64,000 bases of DNA from Prorocentrum cordatum (GCA_963575745.1 CAUYUJ010006558.1:2501-66500), one strand, 5' to 3'. Positions 42,001 to 53,525 are shown, numbered from the stretch's first letter. The notes: generated by a model not told the origin, from the sequence alone. Made by a program: numbers and translations.

Positions 42001-42982
42001 GGGGGGGGGGGTCAAGGGCGGCCCGGGGCCTTCGGGGTCGATGGCGCCCCCCAGGGGCCCCTGGATATTATAGTGGGCGGCGTGGGAGTTGCCGAAGGGC
42101 ACACGGGGGCACAGGGGAGGGGGGGGGGGGAGGAGGAGGAGGAGGGGGGGGAAGGAGGAGAAGGAGGAGTAGGAGGAGGGGAGGGCTTCCACCCCCTCAT
42201 CATCCGTCGCGCCACCGACCGCCCCCACAGCGGCTTCCGCAGTCGGGCGTGGCCCGTGCCTCTGTGGGGGGCCCCCCCACCTCCTCGTCATCCTTCTCCT
42301 CCTCGTCGTCCACCCCCCATCCCACTTCTCCTCTGAGCTCTGCGCTGCGCTATACCTCGCTGACGCCAGCGCCCGTCTCCTCATCCTCCCCCTTCTCCTC
42401 CCCTTCCACTCTCTTTGTCCACCTCCCCCTCCTGATCCTGCTGCTGCTGCTTCTGCTTCTCCTCCTTCTCCTCCTCGCTGCCCTCCTCCCCCTCCCCCCC
42501 CTCCTCCTCCTCCTCCCCCCCCCTCCCCCTCCTCCTCCTCCTCCTCCTCCACCCCCATGCCGACTTCGACGGCGTCGACGTCGACGACGTCGCCCGTCGT
42601 CGTCGACGACGCCGACGTCGTCGACGACGTCGACGACAGCTACGACGCCGTCGATGACGACGACGCTCCTCCTCTCCCCCTCACTCTTCGCTCTCCGGCC
42701 CTGGCCCGCGAGCGCGGGCCTGCCGCGCGAGCGCCTGGAGCGGCGGCGGCCCGCGGGCGGCTGGCGGCGGGCCCGCGGCGCGCAGCAGCTGCTGCAGGCT
42801 CGCCTTCCGCCGCGGAGAAGGGGGGGGGGGGGGCCCTTGTCCCCCCCCCTCTCGGGCGCGCGGGGACCGACGAGGGGGGGGACTGTTGGGGCATGCACTG
42901 CAGGCCCCCCCCCCCCCTCCCTCTCAGCATCGCTTGACCGACGCCCGCCCCCAGCGGCGTGGCCAGGGCCTCACTGGCCCAT
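42001..42982. other. (TCC)n/(CGTCGA)n low complexity; no gene
   Basis: CTCCTCC runs at 42160-42170 and 42440-42550, GTCGACGAC runs at 42570-42665, poly-G at 42820 and poly-C at 42905. A 439-codon frame here is compositional. Confidence 0.7.
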
Positions 42983-44148
42983 GCGGCTCTGCCTAGAGGG
43001 TTCTTACTCTCTTTTCTTAAAGGGGCCGGGCAATGGAAAACGCCCCGGACGGCCCCCCCGGCATTCGCCCCGCGGTTCCCCCAGTTGCGCCCTCTTACTT
43101 GATAGCTTTGCGTATCTCATATTAGTTTTGTTTAGTACCGCTTCATCTTAGCTTAGCTTCATTAGCGTGCAACTTTATCTTAGTTCCGCTTAGTTTTATA
43201 GCTTAGCTTACTCTACCATAGCACAGCGCAGCATCGCATATCATATCATATAGCCCAGCATAGCATAGCATAGCGCAGCATACCATAGCCTAGCATAACA
43301 TAGCGCAGCCTATAACGCATCCTAGCATCGCATAGCATAGCATAGCGCAGCATCGCATAGCATAGCATAGAAGAGAACGGCATAGCATAGCATAGCATAT
43401 TATAGTTTGCTTAAAGGGGCCGGGCTGTGGAAAGCGCCCCGGGCGGTTCCCCATGCCCCTTGGGAGCGGTTCCCCCCCGCCCCCTGGGAGCTTTAGCTTT
43501 GGCTTTAGATTTAGTGTTAGCTTAGCTTTAGCTTCAGCTTTGCTTCAGCTTAGCTTTTAGCTTAGCATTACCTTAGCTGTATGCTTAGCTTTAGATTTTG
43601 CTCAGCTTTAGCTTAGCTTTACATTGGAATTAGCTTAGCTTTAGCTTAGCTCTAGCTTAGCTTTAGTTTAGCTTTAGCTTAGCTTCAGCTTTAGCTTTAG
43701 CTTAGCTTTAGCTTAGCTTTAGCTTTATCTTAGCTGCAGCTTAGCTTCAGCTTAGCTTCAGTATAGCTTTAATTTAGCTTGAGCTTAGCTTTAGCTTAGC
43801 TTTAGCTCAGCTTCAGCTTAGCTTCGGCTAAGCCTTAGCTCAGCTTAGCTTAGCTTTAGCTAGGCTTCAGCTAAGCTTTAGCTGAACTTTAGCTGAGCTT
43901 TAGCTTAGCTTTAGTTTAACTGCAATGCAGCTTTAGCTTAATTGTAGCTTAGTTCCAATTGTAACTCAGCTTTACCTCCGCTGTAGCTTAGCTTCAGCTT
44001 AGCTTCAGCTTAGCTTCAGCTTAGCTTTAGCTTTAGCTTAGCTTTAGCTCAGCTTTAGCTAAGCTTTATTAGCGTAGCTTTACTGTTACTACACATGTTG
44101 CTTTGCTAGGGGCTCCAACTCCTAGGTAGGGTCGCACTGGGATAATAT
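42983..44148 (+). repeat. Composite AAGCTA element, copy B (with CATAGC sub-array)
   Basis: Starts CTCTGCCTAGAGGGTTCTT, then GGGGCCGGGCAATGGAAA, a (CATAGC)n stretch (43210-43400), a second GGGGCCGGGCTGTGGAAAG module with GGTTCCCC, a (TTAGCT)n array (43495-44080), and ends GGGGCTCCAACTCCTAGG, GGGTCGCACTGGGAT. Confidence 0.9.
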
Positions 44149-44880
44149 AATCATGCAGATGTAATGTAAGTATATATGATATATGTATATATGTACATAC
44201 ATCTGTATACATATATATATACACACATATGTTGTTCCAGTTGGGTTCCCAGGGGCGCATCCATTGGGGCGGTATCTGGCGGGGGCCTCGAAGGGGGTGA
44301 GGATGGGGGCGGGGGTCGGTCGCGCGATGCTGATCCTCGTCGCCCGCGCACTCGACGCCGAGGTCCATTCGAATGCTGTTTTTTTTCACAAGCAGCGAAA
44401 ACGCGCAGCGGCCCCTCCGCCACAGTGGCTATTGTCCGAGCCACGCATTGCACCGGCAAACAGGAGTGGACGGAGAGGGAGGCGAAGTGAGACGATGAAA
44501 AAAAAGAGGATGGGGGGACGCAACTAATTGACGATGAGCGGGCTGAGGAACAGACGGGAACATTGGGGATCGAAGGGCTCGTGGTGTTCGTAGGGCTCAG
44601 CGGGGCTCACAGGGCTCATGCATATGTGTGCTTGAGTCTGTTTCTACGCATATCTACAGCTTATAGGGCTCATATCGGACGAGATGGCTCATGGAGCCCT
44701 TTGGGCTGCATGGTTGGGTCATAGGGCTCGCAGGGCTCATAAGGCGCATAGGGTTCATGGGGGTTCCCAAGGCTATAGGGCTCGAAGGGCCCACGGGGCC
44801 CATGGGACGAATGGGGCTTATAAAGCTCTCGGGGATCATGGGGCCCATGAGGCTCATAGAGCTCATGTTGGATTCGTCCT
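44149..44880. repeat. Microsatellite and ATAGGGCTC 9-bp repeat; no gene
   Basis: TATATG repeats at 44165-44230, no recognisable gene at 44235-44545, then AGGGCTCATAGGGCTCG units at 44550-44880. Confidence 0.6.
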
Positions 44881-45240
44881 GCGGGTTCGTTTTGGAAACC
44901 TGTAGGGGGGGTCTCGGGTGGAACCGTTTTGGAATTCGGGCGGTCTTGGAGCTCTTGAGTCGCTGTGCGAACCGGGGGCCTCGTGGGCCATCTCGGGCGT
45001 TGCAAAGACCAAAGGCGAATATAACAAGAACATGTGTTTCCTATGGGACTGGATTGAGTTTCGTTGCTTGGGGATTCCTTCGGGAGCAGTGGGTTCCCGA
45101 AGTCCCGGAGACCCAAAAAAACCAAGCCTATAGCTGGATCCCAGTACCTCCTTAAGGCTATTCTTGGGGGTCACTTTGATGGCCTCTTGGGTGTCTAAAC
45201 GGCCTCTTGGGCCGTCTTGAAATCTTGTTGGGCCTTGCGT
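44880..45240 (+). repeat. L-repeat block with hinge at about 45000-45055
   Basis: GGGCGGTCTTGGAGCTC units; hinge GCAAAGACCAAAGGCGAATA. Confidence 0.75.
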
Positions 45241-45496
45241 GGGCGATCGCCGTTCTCGGGCCGTCTTGGGCCGTCTCCAAGCCACGCGTGTCCGCCCAAG
45301 AAGCGAGTGGGGAAGAAGGCCGTGCAGCTCCCTCGCGCAGCTCGCAAGCTCACGCCACGATCAAACTGGCCTCGTCGAGATGGGTCCGCCCTCCAACCGG
45401 GCCCGCAGCCTTCGGCCTCGCATGACGCTGCATCGTCCTCCACCCCGAACGAGCTGCAGTCTCCGGCCTCGCACATATATGTATACCGCATTGCCC

Positions 45497-45739
45497 TCAC
45501 GCTGGGCCAGCAGTCGGGGTGGCCTTCGCCCTCGCCTTGGACTTGGCGGCCGGGTTCGCCTTTGGCTGCTTGCCCATCACTTCGCTCTGCATCTTGGCGG
45601 CCAAGGGCTTGTTGGCTGTGAACCAGGACAACTTCTGACGGCAGTTATCCAGCAGGCTCGAGTCTGTCCGCTGGCGCGCCGAACGCTCCAACAAGCACAC
45701 CACATATTGAAGACCCCAGGGTGTCAGTGCACAAAGCAA
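45497..45739 (-). CDS. Possible terminal exon of an unknown gene
   Basis: An 80-residue frame with balanced composition (DNCRQKLSWFTANKPLAAKM) and a Lys/Ala/Pro tail. It has no ATG of its own and no known domain. A partner exon was not found; 45740-46120 holds nothing I recognise. Confidence 0.25.
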   Translation of the reverse strand: MLCALTPWGLQYVVCLLERSARQRTDSSLLDNCRQKLSWFTANKPLAAKMQSEVMGKQPKANPAAKSKARAKATPTAGPA

Positions 45740-46119
45740 TTTGGCTTTGGATTAAGTGTTGGGGCATTGATTACGTGCTAGTCAGTTTGTGTTAGAGCAC
45801 GTGGGTTTTGATTCTTCGTGAGGTCGGGAATGGGATAGAGTGTTTGAGATTTTGTTAATATACGCATAGTCGGAAGCAGGGAGAAGGATCAATGACGACA
45901 TATATTGGAGGAGGCGGAGGAATGAAGTCAATCATCGGGGGTGAGGGGGTGAGATCGAAGTGGAACGCATAGCCCCCCTACCATGAAATCGATTTCGGTT
46001 TCGTGCTCGCGCGCGCCGCGCGCGGGCGAGGCAAAGTTGCGCAGGCTGGCTGGCTGAGGCGCGGCTGGACCAAATGATTCCCTTCTGGCGTCCGGCGCCG
46101 CGCGATGTCCCGCCGGGGT

Positions 46120-47060
46120 GTCACGATGATGACGGTGATCGTGATGTCGATGATGTTGATGTTGATGATGATGGTGGTGATGATGGTGTCCCGATGATGA
46201 TGATGATGATGATGTTAACCATGTTTATGATGATGATGGTTATGGTGGTGGTGATGATGATGGTGTCCCGATGATGATGATGATGATGTTGATGATCCTG
46301 CTGTTGCTGAAGATGACGATGATGATGGTGTACCGATCTTGATGGTGCTGTTGATGATCCTGATGTTGATCCTGATGGGGTGGTGACGAGATGATGATGA
46401 TGATAAAGATGGTGAAGCTGATGATGGTGTCCCGATGATGGTGATGAGTGTCCCGATGTCGATGATGATGTGGATGTTGATGATGGTGATGGCGATGATG
46501 GTTTCCCGATGATGATGATGGTGCTGATGATGAGGATGATGATGAGGTGATGATGGTTATTTTGACGATGGTGGCCCAATGATGGTGGTGATGATGCTGA
46601 TGTTGATGTTGATGATGACGGTGATGGTGTCTCAATCATGATGATGATGATGGTGACGGTGACGATGATGCTGGCGTCTCGATGATGGTGATGATGCAGA
46701 TGATGACTATGCGGCTGATGGTGAGTGTGCGTCGATGGTGATAATTAGTATTATGTTGATGATGTTGATGGTGATGATGATGAGATGATGATGATGATGA
46801 TGGTCGTGTTCTGATGATGATTGTGCCCCGTTGGTGATGATGATGATTACTTTGATGATGTTGGTGATGATGACGAGATGATGAGATGATGGTGGTAGTG
46901 TTCTGATGATGCTGATGGTGGTGTCCCTAAGATGATGATGTTGATGATGATGATGGTGCCGATGCTGGTGTCCCGATGATGATGGCGATGATGCTGGTTT
47001 TGATGCTGAGTTTGCTGATAGTGGTGATGAGGTAATGATGATGGATGGTGTCCCGATGAT
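46120..47060. repeat. (GAT)n trinucleotide array
   Basis: GATGATGATGGTGTCCCGAT-type units; the insertion GTGTCCCGATGATG recurs every 60-150 bp. Confidence 0.95.
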
Positions 47061-47104
47061 GATGCTGTTGATGGCGTTGGTGACGGTGATATTGATGATA
47101 ATGA

Positions 47105-47310
47105 TGACGTTGATTGTGAGATCGACAGTGGGATCTATATTGGGACCGAATGTGAGATCGATTGTGAGATCGATCGCGAGATCGATTGTGCGATCGATGG
47201 TCAGATCGAATGTGAGTTCGGTCGAATGAATACATCGAGTGAGATCGATCGAGCGACTGATAGTGAGATCGATAATGAGATCGATAGCGAGACCGATCGA
47301 AAGAGACGCT
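47105..47310. repeat. GTGAGATCGAT 11-bp array
   Basis: Repeated GTGAGATCGATNGTGAGATC; rich in GATC sites. Confidence 0.9.
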
Positions 47311-47384
47311 GATTCCTCCCCACCCCCGAACCTCCTTATCACCCGAGGGGTGGTCGTATAGGCATGGGGATGCAGCCTGGGCGC

Positions 47385-49794
47385 CAGCGCGAAGCGACCT
47401 GTAGAGTGGCGTTCTTCACCTTCTGGGCGCACTGAGCGTACAGGTTCTCCATGGTATTGGAGTGGGATCTCATGCTGCTGGCCATCGTCTGCCCGTGCTC
47501 GTGGTGCACCACCGAGGCTGAGTATTCCCTGGCCTTCGACGCCTGCTGGAGGAGCTGCGGCATCATCGATTTGAGGCTGTCGAGGGGGTCTTCCTCCACC
47601 GTCTGCGCAGCTGCCGGGTCCACCGCCTCCATCGGTTTCGCCCTCGAAACCTTCGTGCCTTCAGCCCGCCCTGCGTCCACGAGAAATTTGGTCATCTCTG
47701 CCTCTGTTAGGGGAGCAAACAGCGACATGAACATTAACGCTCGGAGATACGCGCGAACTTATCGGATCGGTGCTGGACCTTCTTCCATGAAGCGCGGAGC
47801 GCACCAATATTGCTCGTTGTCCTTATTGTTATGTTTTTTGTATTTCTTATACGTGTGTTGCTGTTGTCGTTGTTTTGTTTGTCCGTTCTTTGCGTGTTAT
47901 TTTGTGTTGTTGCCGCTGTTGTCGCAGTTGGTTTGTTGTTGCCATTTTTGTTGCTATTTCCGTTTTTGTCGTTGCCGGTGTTTGTGCCAGGGCGCCCAGC
48001 GCCGATCCGAAAAGCCAGCGCGGACCTCAGAGTTTTAATGCTTATGTAGTCGTTCACTCCCCTTTCTGTGGCCCCCTGGATGCTGACCGAGAGGCCGTCC
48101 CCGAGCGCGCCCCCCTCCCCCATGAGGTGCTGCGCCACGGCGTCGTCCACGGAGGCGGTGCCCTTCGCGGAGAAGGCCTCCACGGTGCGCTCGCGGCGGC
48201 TGTGCGCCACCTTGACCCGCACCCTGTACCAGCGCTCCTCCGGGTCATCCGGCAGCGCCTCGTCCGGGATCCAGGTGCACCCATTGAGCACAGTCGCCGT
48301 ACATCGGCATGATGTCGCGCCTCTTGCGGTACTGCCACTCGCTGTCGTTCTCCGTCTCCTTCTCGATGCGCTTCTCGATGACGACCTCCACCAGCTTGTC
48401 TAAGTCCCTGTTGCAGGACAGCCACAGCTCGAACAACGACTGCTTGTCCGACTTGATCTCTGGCGCCAGCTGCACTGGCCACTTCTTGCGGTTCTTGGCA
48501 GCGCGGCTGAACGTCGCCCACGCCGCCGGGCAGGTGACCGAGTTCAGCACCGCGCGCTCCACGCCGCCCGCGCCCGAGCCGCTCTTGACGCTGGCGTTGT
48601 CGTCGGCGTCCAGCTTCGCGATGACCACCTCGCCGCCGACAGGGGTCGCGGCCACCTCGCCGCCGACAGGGGTCGCGGGCGGCTGCGAGGCATCCTGCGC
48701 GGTCGGCTTGACGTTGTCGATCGCTGCCAAGACCTGGCGCTCGACGATGCCGGTGTCCTCGTCGACCGGGAGGCCCTGCCGAGAGGGCGATAGACATCGG
48801 AGGGCACCAACTATACACCAACACCGACCCTGGCCCAGGATCACCCTGGGCCCAGGATCGGTGCATATGCCTTCTTGCGCAAGGCAGGAGGGCGCATACA
48901 CCGATCCTGGGCCCAGGGTGGCCCTGGGCCAGGTTCGGTGTTGGCGTATAGTTGGCGCCTTCCTAAGACAGCGGTGGCCGCAAGATGCCTCCCACCAACG
49001 ATCCGAAATGGGCCGCGCGAATACGTGTAGATGCTTGGCCATGACCAAGCATCTCTTCGGAAGCCAACGGCCTATAGGTCGGAAGCTTCTTGGAACCCCA
49101 GCGGGAGGCAGCTTCCGCCATCGATGGAGGTGGAGGCGGGGAACGGCGCCAACATCAATACAAGGGGCTGCGTCCTCAGCGGCAAGATGATCATGGATTT
49201 CGGCGTTGGCGGTACTATCTCAGATCAGTACCGCCATCGCCGAGACCAGGATCTCGAGCACGCACAAGCACGCACGCGCACGCTGGAGGCACGCCGCCGA
49301 TATTGGCGTTGGTGCCAAGCTATGAACCGGTGCACATTTAGGCACGAGTCTGCCTCCATCTGCCTGATGGCCCACTCCAGCCCCGTGTGACCTAAGGCCT
49401 GCATCTCGCTGAAGTCGATTTGCAGGTGCTGCCTGAACTTCTGCAGGAGGGTCTTCGCATCCTTCGTCTCGGGCAGCTTGCCGTCGACGAGGGTGCCCGG
49501 GATGGCCTCGGCGACCTTCTTGAAAATCTGGAACATGCCCCGCGCGTCCAACGGCTTGCCGACAGGCGCCGTCTTGCCACAAGGTGCCGCGGGATGCGGT
49601 TCCTTCGTGCAGCTGCTCGAGGCCACGGACTGGCCCTTGCCAACTCTCTCGGGCGTGGTGTACTTCGTTTTTTAGGCCGGCTGATCTGCGAACAAGGAGT
49701 CCAGCGCAGCGGGGGCGGCTGGGGATGCAGGCGTGGCCACGACGCTCTTCTTCTTCTTGCCGAACTTCTTCAGCGCCTTGCGCTGCGCGGGCAT
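47385..49794 (-). pseudogene. Dinoflagellate hypothetical protein gene, three exons, disrupted
   Basis: Exon 1 starts at ATG 49794 (MPAQRKALKKFGKKKKSVV), meets an in-frame TAA at about 49676, and continues (KTKYTTPERVGKG, LDARGMFQIFKKVAEAIPG) to a GT donor near 49340. Exon 2 starts after CTCGGCAG at about 48778 (GLPVDEDTGIVERQVLAAID), includes SLFELWLSCNRDLDKLVEVV and YRKRRDIMPMYGD, shifts frame near 48290 to WIPDEALPDDPEERWYRVRV, and ends near a GT donor at about 48025. Exon 3 begins after CCCCTAACAG near 47706 (EMTKFLVDAGRAEGTKV). The RKRRDIM and WIPDE blocks resemble a family seen repeatedly in dinoflagellate predicted proteomes; no function is known to me. The stop and frameshift point to a decaying copy, or to extra small introns. 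Confidence 0.4.
48799..48962. repeat. ~160-bp near-perfect palindrome in putative intron
   Basis: Arms GGGCACCAACTATACACC on the left and GTATAGTTGGCGCC on the right pair over nearly 80 bases each with few mismatches; the centre CTTGCGCAAG is self-complementary. Inner pairs include CCTGGGCCCAGGATCGGTG. Lies within the intron between exons 1 and 2 of the minus-strand gene, about 20 bases from the acceptor. Confidence 0.9.
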
Positions 49795-49904
49795 GCTGGC
49801 CACGCGCGAGCTCGTCGGGGCAGCGCCGGAGGCCGAGGGCGATCACGAGGCAACAAAGCCAAAACAGGCTGTGGCAAGCCAGGGAGGATGAGGCACGCCG
49901 AAGA

Positions 49905-50055
49905 GGGCGTGCGTGCGTGTGTGCGTGTTCGTGTATGTGTGTGTGTGTGTGCGCGTGCGTGCGCGTTGGTGCGCGTGCGTGCGTGTGCGTGTACGCGCAA
50001 GGCTGATGCGTGTGATGTGTGTGTGTGTGTGTGTGCGTGTGCGTGTGCGTCCGTG
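49905..50055. repeat. (GTGC/GTGT)n microsatellite
   Basis: Purine/pyrimidine alternating tract with Z-DNA-type sequence. Confidence 0.9.
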
Positions 50056-50064
50056 GGCGTGCGA

Positions 50065-50330
50065 GTGCGGTGATCAGTATGATGATGATTATGTTGCTGC
50101 TGATGGTGATGATCAAGATGCTGATCAAGATGGTGATGATGATGCTGCTGATGATGATGGTGATGACGGCGGTGATGATGACGATGGTGATGATGATGGT
50201 GTTGATGGTGATGATGATGTGTTGGGGGGCCTCGCCCCCCCCCCCCCTGTGCATGTGACGCCCCGTGCCGCGCTCGGAAACTGCTGCTGATGATGGTGAT
50301 GATGTTGTTGTGTCGAAACCGATGATGTCG
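50065..50330. repeat. (GAT)n array
   Basis: GATGATG units with a short poly-C island at 50235-50247. Confidence 0.9.
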
Positions 50331-50625
50331 CTGATTGGCAATGATGCGACCCGTCGACCGCGCGCGGCTGAATAGGCAACGATGCAAGGGTCGCCGACTA
50401 CGCAGGAGCATGGGGGGCAATCTTGGGACGTAGTTGTGTCAAAACATGCAGGCGGGGGAATGCGGAGGACAGACATTTTCCATCAGCTCATTACAAATCA
50501 TCAGCGCTACAGTCGATACCGATGATGAAGTTGATCGGCAAGGATGCGACCCGTCGGCCACACACGGCCGAATAGGCAATGACGCAAGGGTACACGACTA
50601 CGCAGGAGCATGGTGGACAATTGTC
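50317..50625 (+). repeat. ~170-190 bp tandem units 1 and 2
   Basis: Units share GATGCGACCCGTCG, AATAGGCAA and CGACTACGCAGGAGCATG. A third unit sits at 51400-51560 beyond composite element copy C. Confidence 0.8.
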
Positions 50626-50639
50626 TCTTCCTTCCCTAC

Positions 50640-51275
50640 GTAAGCTCTGCCTGAAGGGCTCGTACCGGTCAGTGCTTCCCGCCCTGGGCGGTTCCCCTGG
50701 CCCCATGGGAGCGGTTCCCCCAATTGCGCCCCCTAAGTTTTAGCTTTTAGCATTAGCTTTAACATTAGTTTTAGCTTTAGCTTTAGCTTCAGCTTAGATT
50801 TAGCTTAGCTTGAGCTTAGCGTTGCCTTAACGTTACATCTAGCTTTAGCTTAGCGTTGGCTTAGCGTTGGCTTAGCTTTAGCTTAGCGCTAGCTTAGCTT
50901 CAGCTTAGCTGTATGCGAGCATCAGCTTAGCTTTAGCTTCGATGCAGCTTAGTTGTAGCTAAGTTTTAGCTTAGCTGCTGCTTAGCTTTAGCATAGCTTT
51001 AACTTAAATTTAGCTTAGCTGTAGCTTAATAGCTTTAGCTTTAGCTGTAGCGTACCTTTAGCTACAGCTGTAGTTTAGCTGTAGCCTAGCTGTAGCGTTG
51101 GCTTAGCTGTAGCATAGTTTTAGCTTAGCTTTAGCCTATGGTGTAGCAGAGCTTTAGCTGAGTTTGCGTTTAGCTTTAGCCTAGTTGTTGCTTAGCGCTA
51201 GCTTAGTTTAGCGTTACTACGGATGATGCTTTCCTAGGGTCTCCAACTCCCAGGTCGGGTAGCACTGTGATAATT
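50640..51275 (+). repeat. Composite AAGCTA element, copy C
   Basis: Starts TAAGCTCTGCCTGAAGGGC, then GGGCGGTTCCCCTGG and GGGAGCGGTTCCCCCAA, (TTAGCT)n from 50735 to 51215, and the end GGTCTCCAACTCCCAGGTC, GGTAGCACTGTGAT. Confidence 0.9.
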
Positions 51276-51291
51276 GGTTGCCCCCACTCTA

Positions 51292-51360
51292 TGCGACGCC
51301 GAATGTTGTCGCTCGACCTTGCCGCCTGGGCAAGTTCAGGCAACAACATTCGGCATCGCA
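51292..51360. repeat. 69-bp inverted repeat with nested hairpin
   Basis: Outer arms TGCGACGCCGAATGTTGTC and ACAACATTCGGCATCGCA (two mismatches); inner stem CTTGCC/GGCAAG. Confidence 0.85.
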
Positions 51361-51399
51361 AAGAACGGGAGGCAAAAACAGATCGTGTCCGACTGCGCG

Positions 51400-51560
51400 G
51401 AGGAAAGGCGGATGCTATCAGCCCATTACAGGATCACAGGATCACAGGCGATACAGTCGAAACCGATGATGAGGTTGATCGGCAAAGATGCGACCCGTCG
51501 GCCGCAGGCGGCCGAAGAGGCAATGATGCAAGGGTACCCGACTGACGACGCGCATCTTCA
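51400..51560 (+). repeat. ~170-190 bp tandem unit 3
   Basis: GATGCGACCCGTCGGCCGC and GCAATGATGCAAGGGTAC, as in 50317-50625. Confidence 0.75.
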
Positions 51561-52079
51561 TCATCGATTTCAATTGCAGGCGAGATAACCGCGAAGAAAA
51601 GTGGAGACAAAATGAGCAGGGCTGGGCCTGAACGGTTTTTGGGCGATTTCGCGGGTCGTTTGCGTTTCGACATCGTCTTGCAATATATTGCGGGTTGAAA
51701 CGAAACGAGGGCAAACGAACACAAAACGAACACGACAAACACAGTTTAGGTTCAGCCCTGATGACGAGCGGGGGGAGGGGGCAGGCGGTCGCAGAGGGGC
51801 CGAGCAGCCTGCTCGCTTGACGCTCTTCAGCACGAGCCGTGGCATCCCGAGGCGCTGGCGGCCTCTGCGCCCAGGGCAGCGCAGCTCAGGCCCAGGCGCT
51901 GGCGGGCCCCCCGCGCCCAGGCGGCTCCGCCTCCGCGCCGGCGGGCCGGCGACGAGGGCGAGGGCGGGGGCGGCGCCCGAAGGGCGGGAGGGGGCGGGAG
52001 GGGGGGGGGAGGGCGAGCGGGGAAGGATCGAGTATAGGACAAGGGGTACGAGAACTATAGGAGGACGAAAGGAGATGAG
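51561..52079. other. No gene seen; GC-rich second half
   Basis: Contains GAACGAGGGCAAACG-like sequence and GGCGGGAGGGGGC runs. Confidence 0.5.
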
Positions 52080-52285
52080 TCAATCGGTCCCCTCAGTGCT
52101 CGGTCGGGGGTGGTGAGTCGGTCAGGTCCCTCAATTCTCGGTCGGGGGTGGTGAGTCGCTCGGGAACCTCAATTTTCGGCGGGGGTGAATCGATTTGGGC
52201 ACATCATTTGTCGGTCGGAGATGAGTCGTTAGTTCTGCCCTCAGCTTTCTGTCGGGGGTGAGTCGTTTGGGCACCGATATGTTCT
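52080..52285 (+). repeat. ~46-bp tandem repeat, about 5 units
   Basis: Units contain TCGGTCGGGGGTGGTGAGTC followed by a CCTCAATT block. Confidence 0.85.
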
Positions 52286-52650
52286 GAAGTTGTATTCAGA
52301 TTGATTGTGAGATATTATGCGGTTAAAACTGTTGTACAAAACGGCGCGACTTGTAGAATATGATATGTATGTGTTTTGTAGGTGGTTTGCCTGTGGCTTA
52401 GTTTGCAGCTATATGTGGGTTGTATTACTTTGCAGTGCTATATTTGCAAAAGCAGTAGATCTACAATTCACGCTTTCTTTAAACTGCATAGAAAATCTCA
52501 CAGTGTAATCCAAATGCAACTTCAGAAAATATCACAACCTACAAAACAAATATATTCCTCCAATTACCGGCATTCTACTCCAAATCACGCCATTCTGACG
52601 GCTATTTTACGCCATTGATGTTACAGATGATGTTGAAAATAATGAAACGG
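52286..52650. other. AT-rich island; no gene
   Basis: Clearly lower GC than its surroundings, with non-repetitive sequence. A 78-codon frame lacks motifs; origin unknown. Confidence 0.5.
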
Positions 52651-52719
52651 CAAATGACATGAATCGGCTACGATCGTGCGAGCTGGGAAGAGCGCGGTGC
52701 AGCGGTCTTAAGCGGAAGA

Positions 52720-53145
52720 GGGGTGGAAGGGGATAAAGGAAGAGCTGGGTGGCAACTTACAGGGTGCTTGCAGGAGTGGGCCCGAGCGGGCACCAGTGGG
52801 CGCCAGCGGGCTCCTGGCGGCTCCTATAGCCCCGAGTGGGCCCCAAGAGGGCAATGCCCAAGAGCGAAACGAGTGGATCTCTCGACCACCACCATAACTC
52901 TTGCACCGCAATTATCTTGCACGAGGTGGGCTGATGTTTTTCGACGGGGATAAGGGAAGGGCTGGGTGGCCACCGGGGTGCCTGAGCGGGCCCGAGCGGG
53001 CCCTAGTGGGCACCAGCGGGCCCCTGGCGGCTCCAGGTGGCCCGAGTGGGCACCAAGAGCGAAACGAGTGGATCTCTCGCCCACCCCTATAACTGTTGCA
53101 CCAGTTCTCTGGCACGAGGTGGGCTGATGTTTTTTCGACGCGGAC
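52720..53145 (+). repeat. ~200-bp tandem duplication
   Basis: Two units, each with GAGCGAAACGAGTGGATCTC and GCACGAGGTGGGCTGATG; about 85 percent identity. Confidence 0.9.
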
Positions 53146-53329
53146 GCCCCCCATGCAAGCCGCTATAGCGGCGATCTCGGCGCTGGGCCCAGCGGCATAT
53201 GAGAGCAGGGAATGGAATGGAGAGGGGAGTGTAATTGCAGGAAGCTGTATTCAGAGAGGCAGGCCATGCGTGCACTCGAGAAGCCTGGTTGCTCAGAGTG
53301 ATAATGTGTCAACGTGGTCGTGTGACCAG

Positions 53330-53525
53330 ATATCATCATTATCATGATCGTTCACATTGTCAGCATTCTGTCATTATCGTTACCAGTATCACCGTTACCG
53401 TTGCCATCCGTAATGATATAATCATGGTCATCATCAAAACCAGTATCATCAGCATCATCATCATTATCCTGGTGACCGTTAGCATCAGCACTATAGTTAC
53501 GAGCGTGCACGTACGCATCAGTATT
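53330..53525. repeat. (CAT/ATC)n degenerate array
   Basis: TCATCATCATTATC-type repeat with drift. Confidence 0.85.

Noticed and set aside
41832-43151. 439-codon ORF
   Set aside because: Pro/Ser/Leu low complexity from (TCC)n and (GTCGAC)n tracts.
46120-47060. His/Ile-rich minus-strand protein
   Set aside because: Product of the (GAT)n array.
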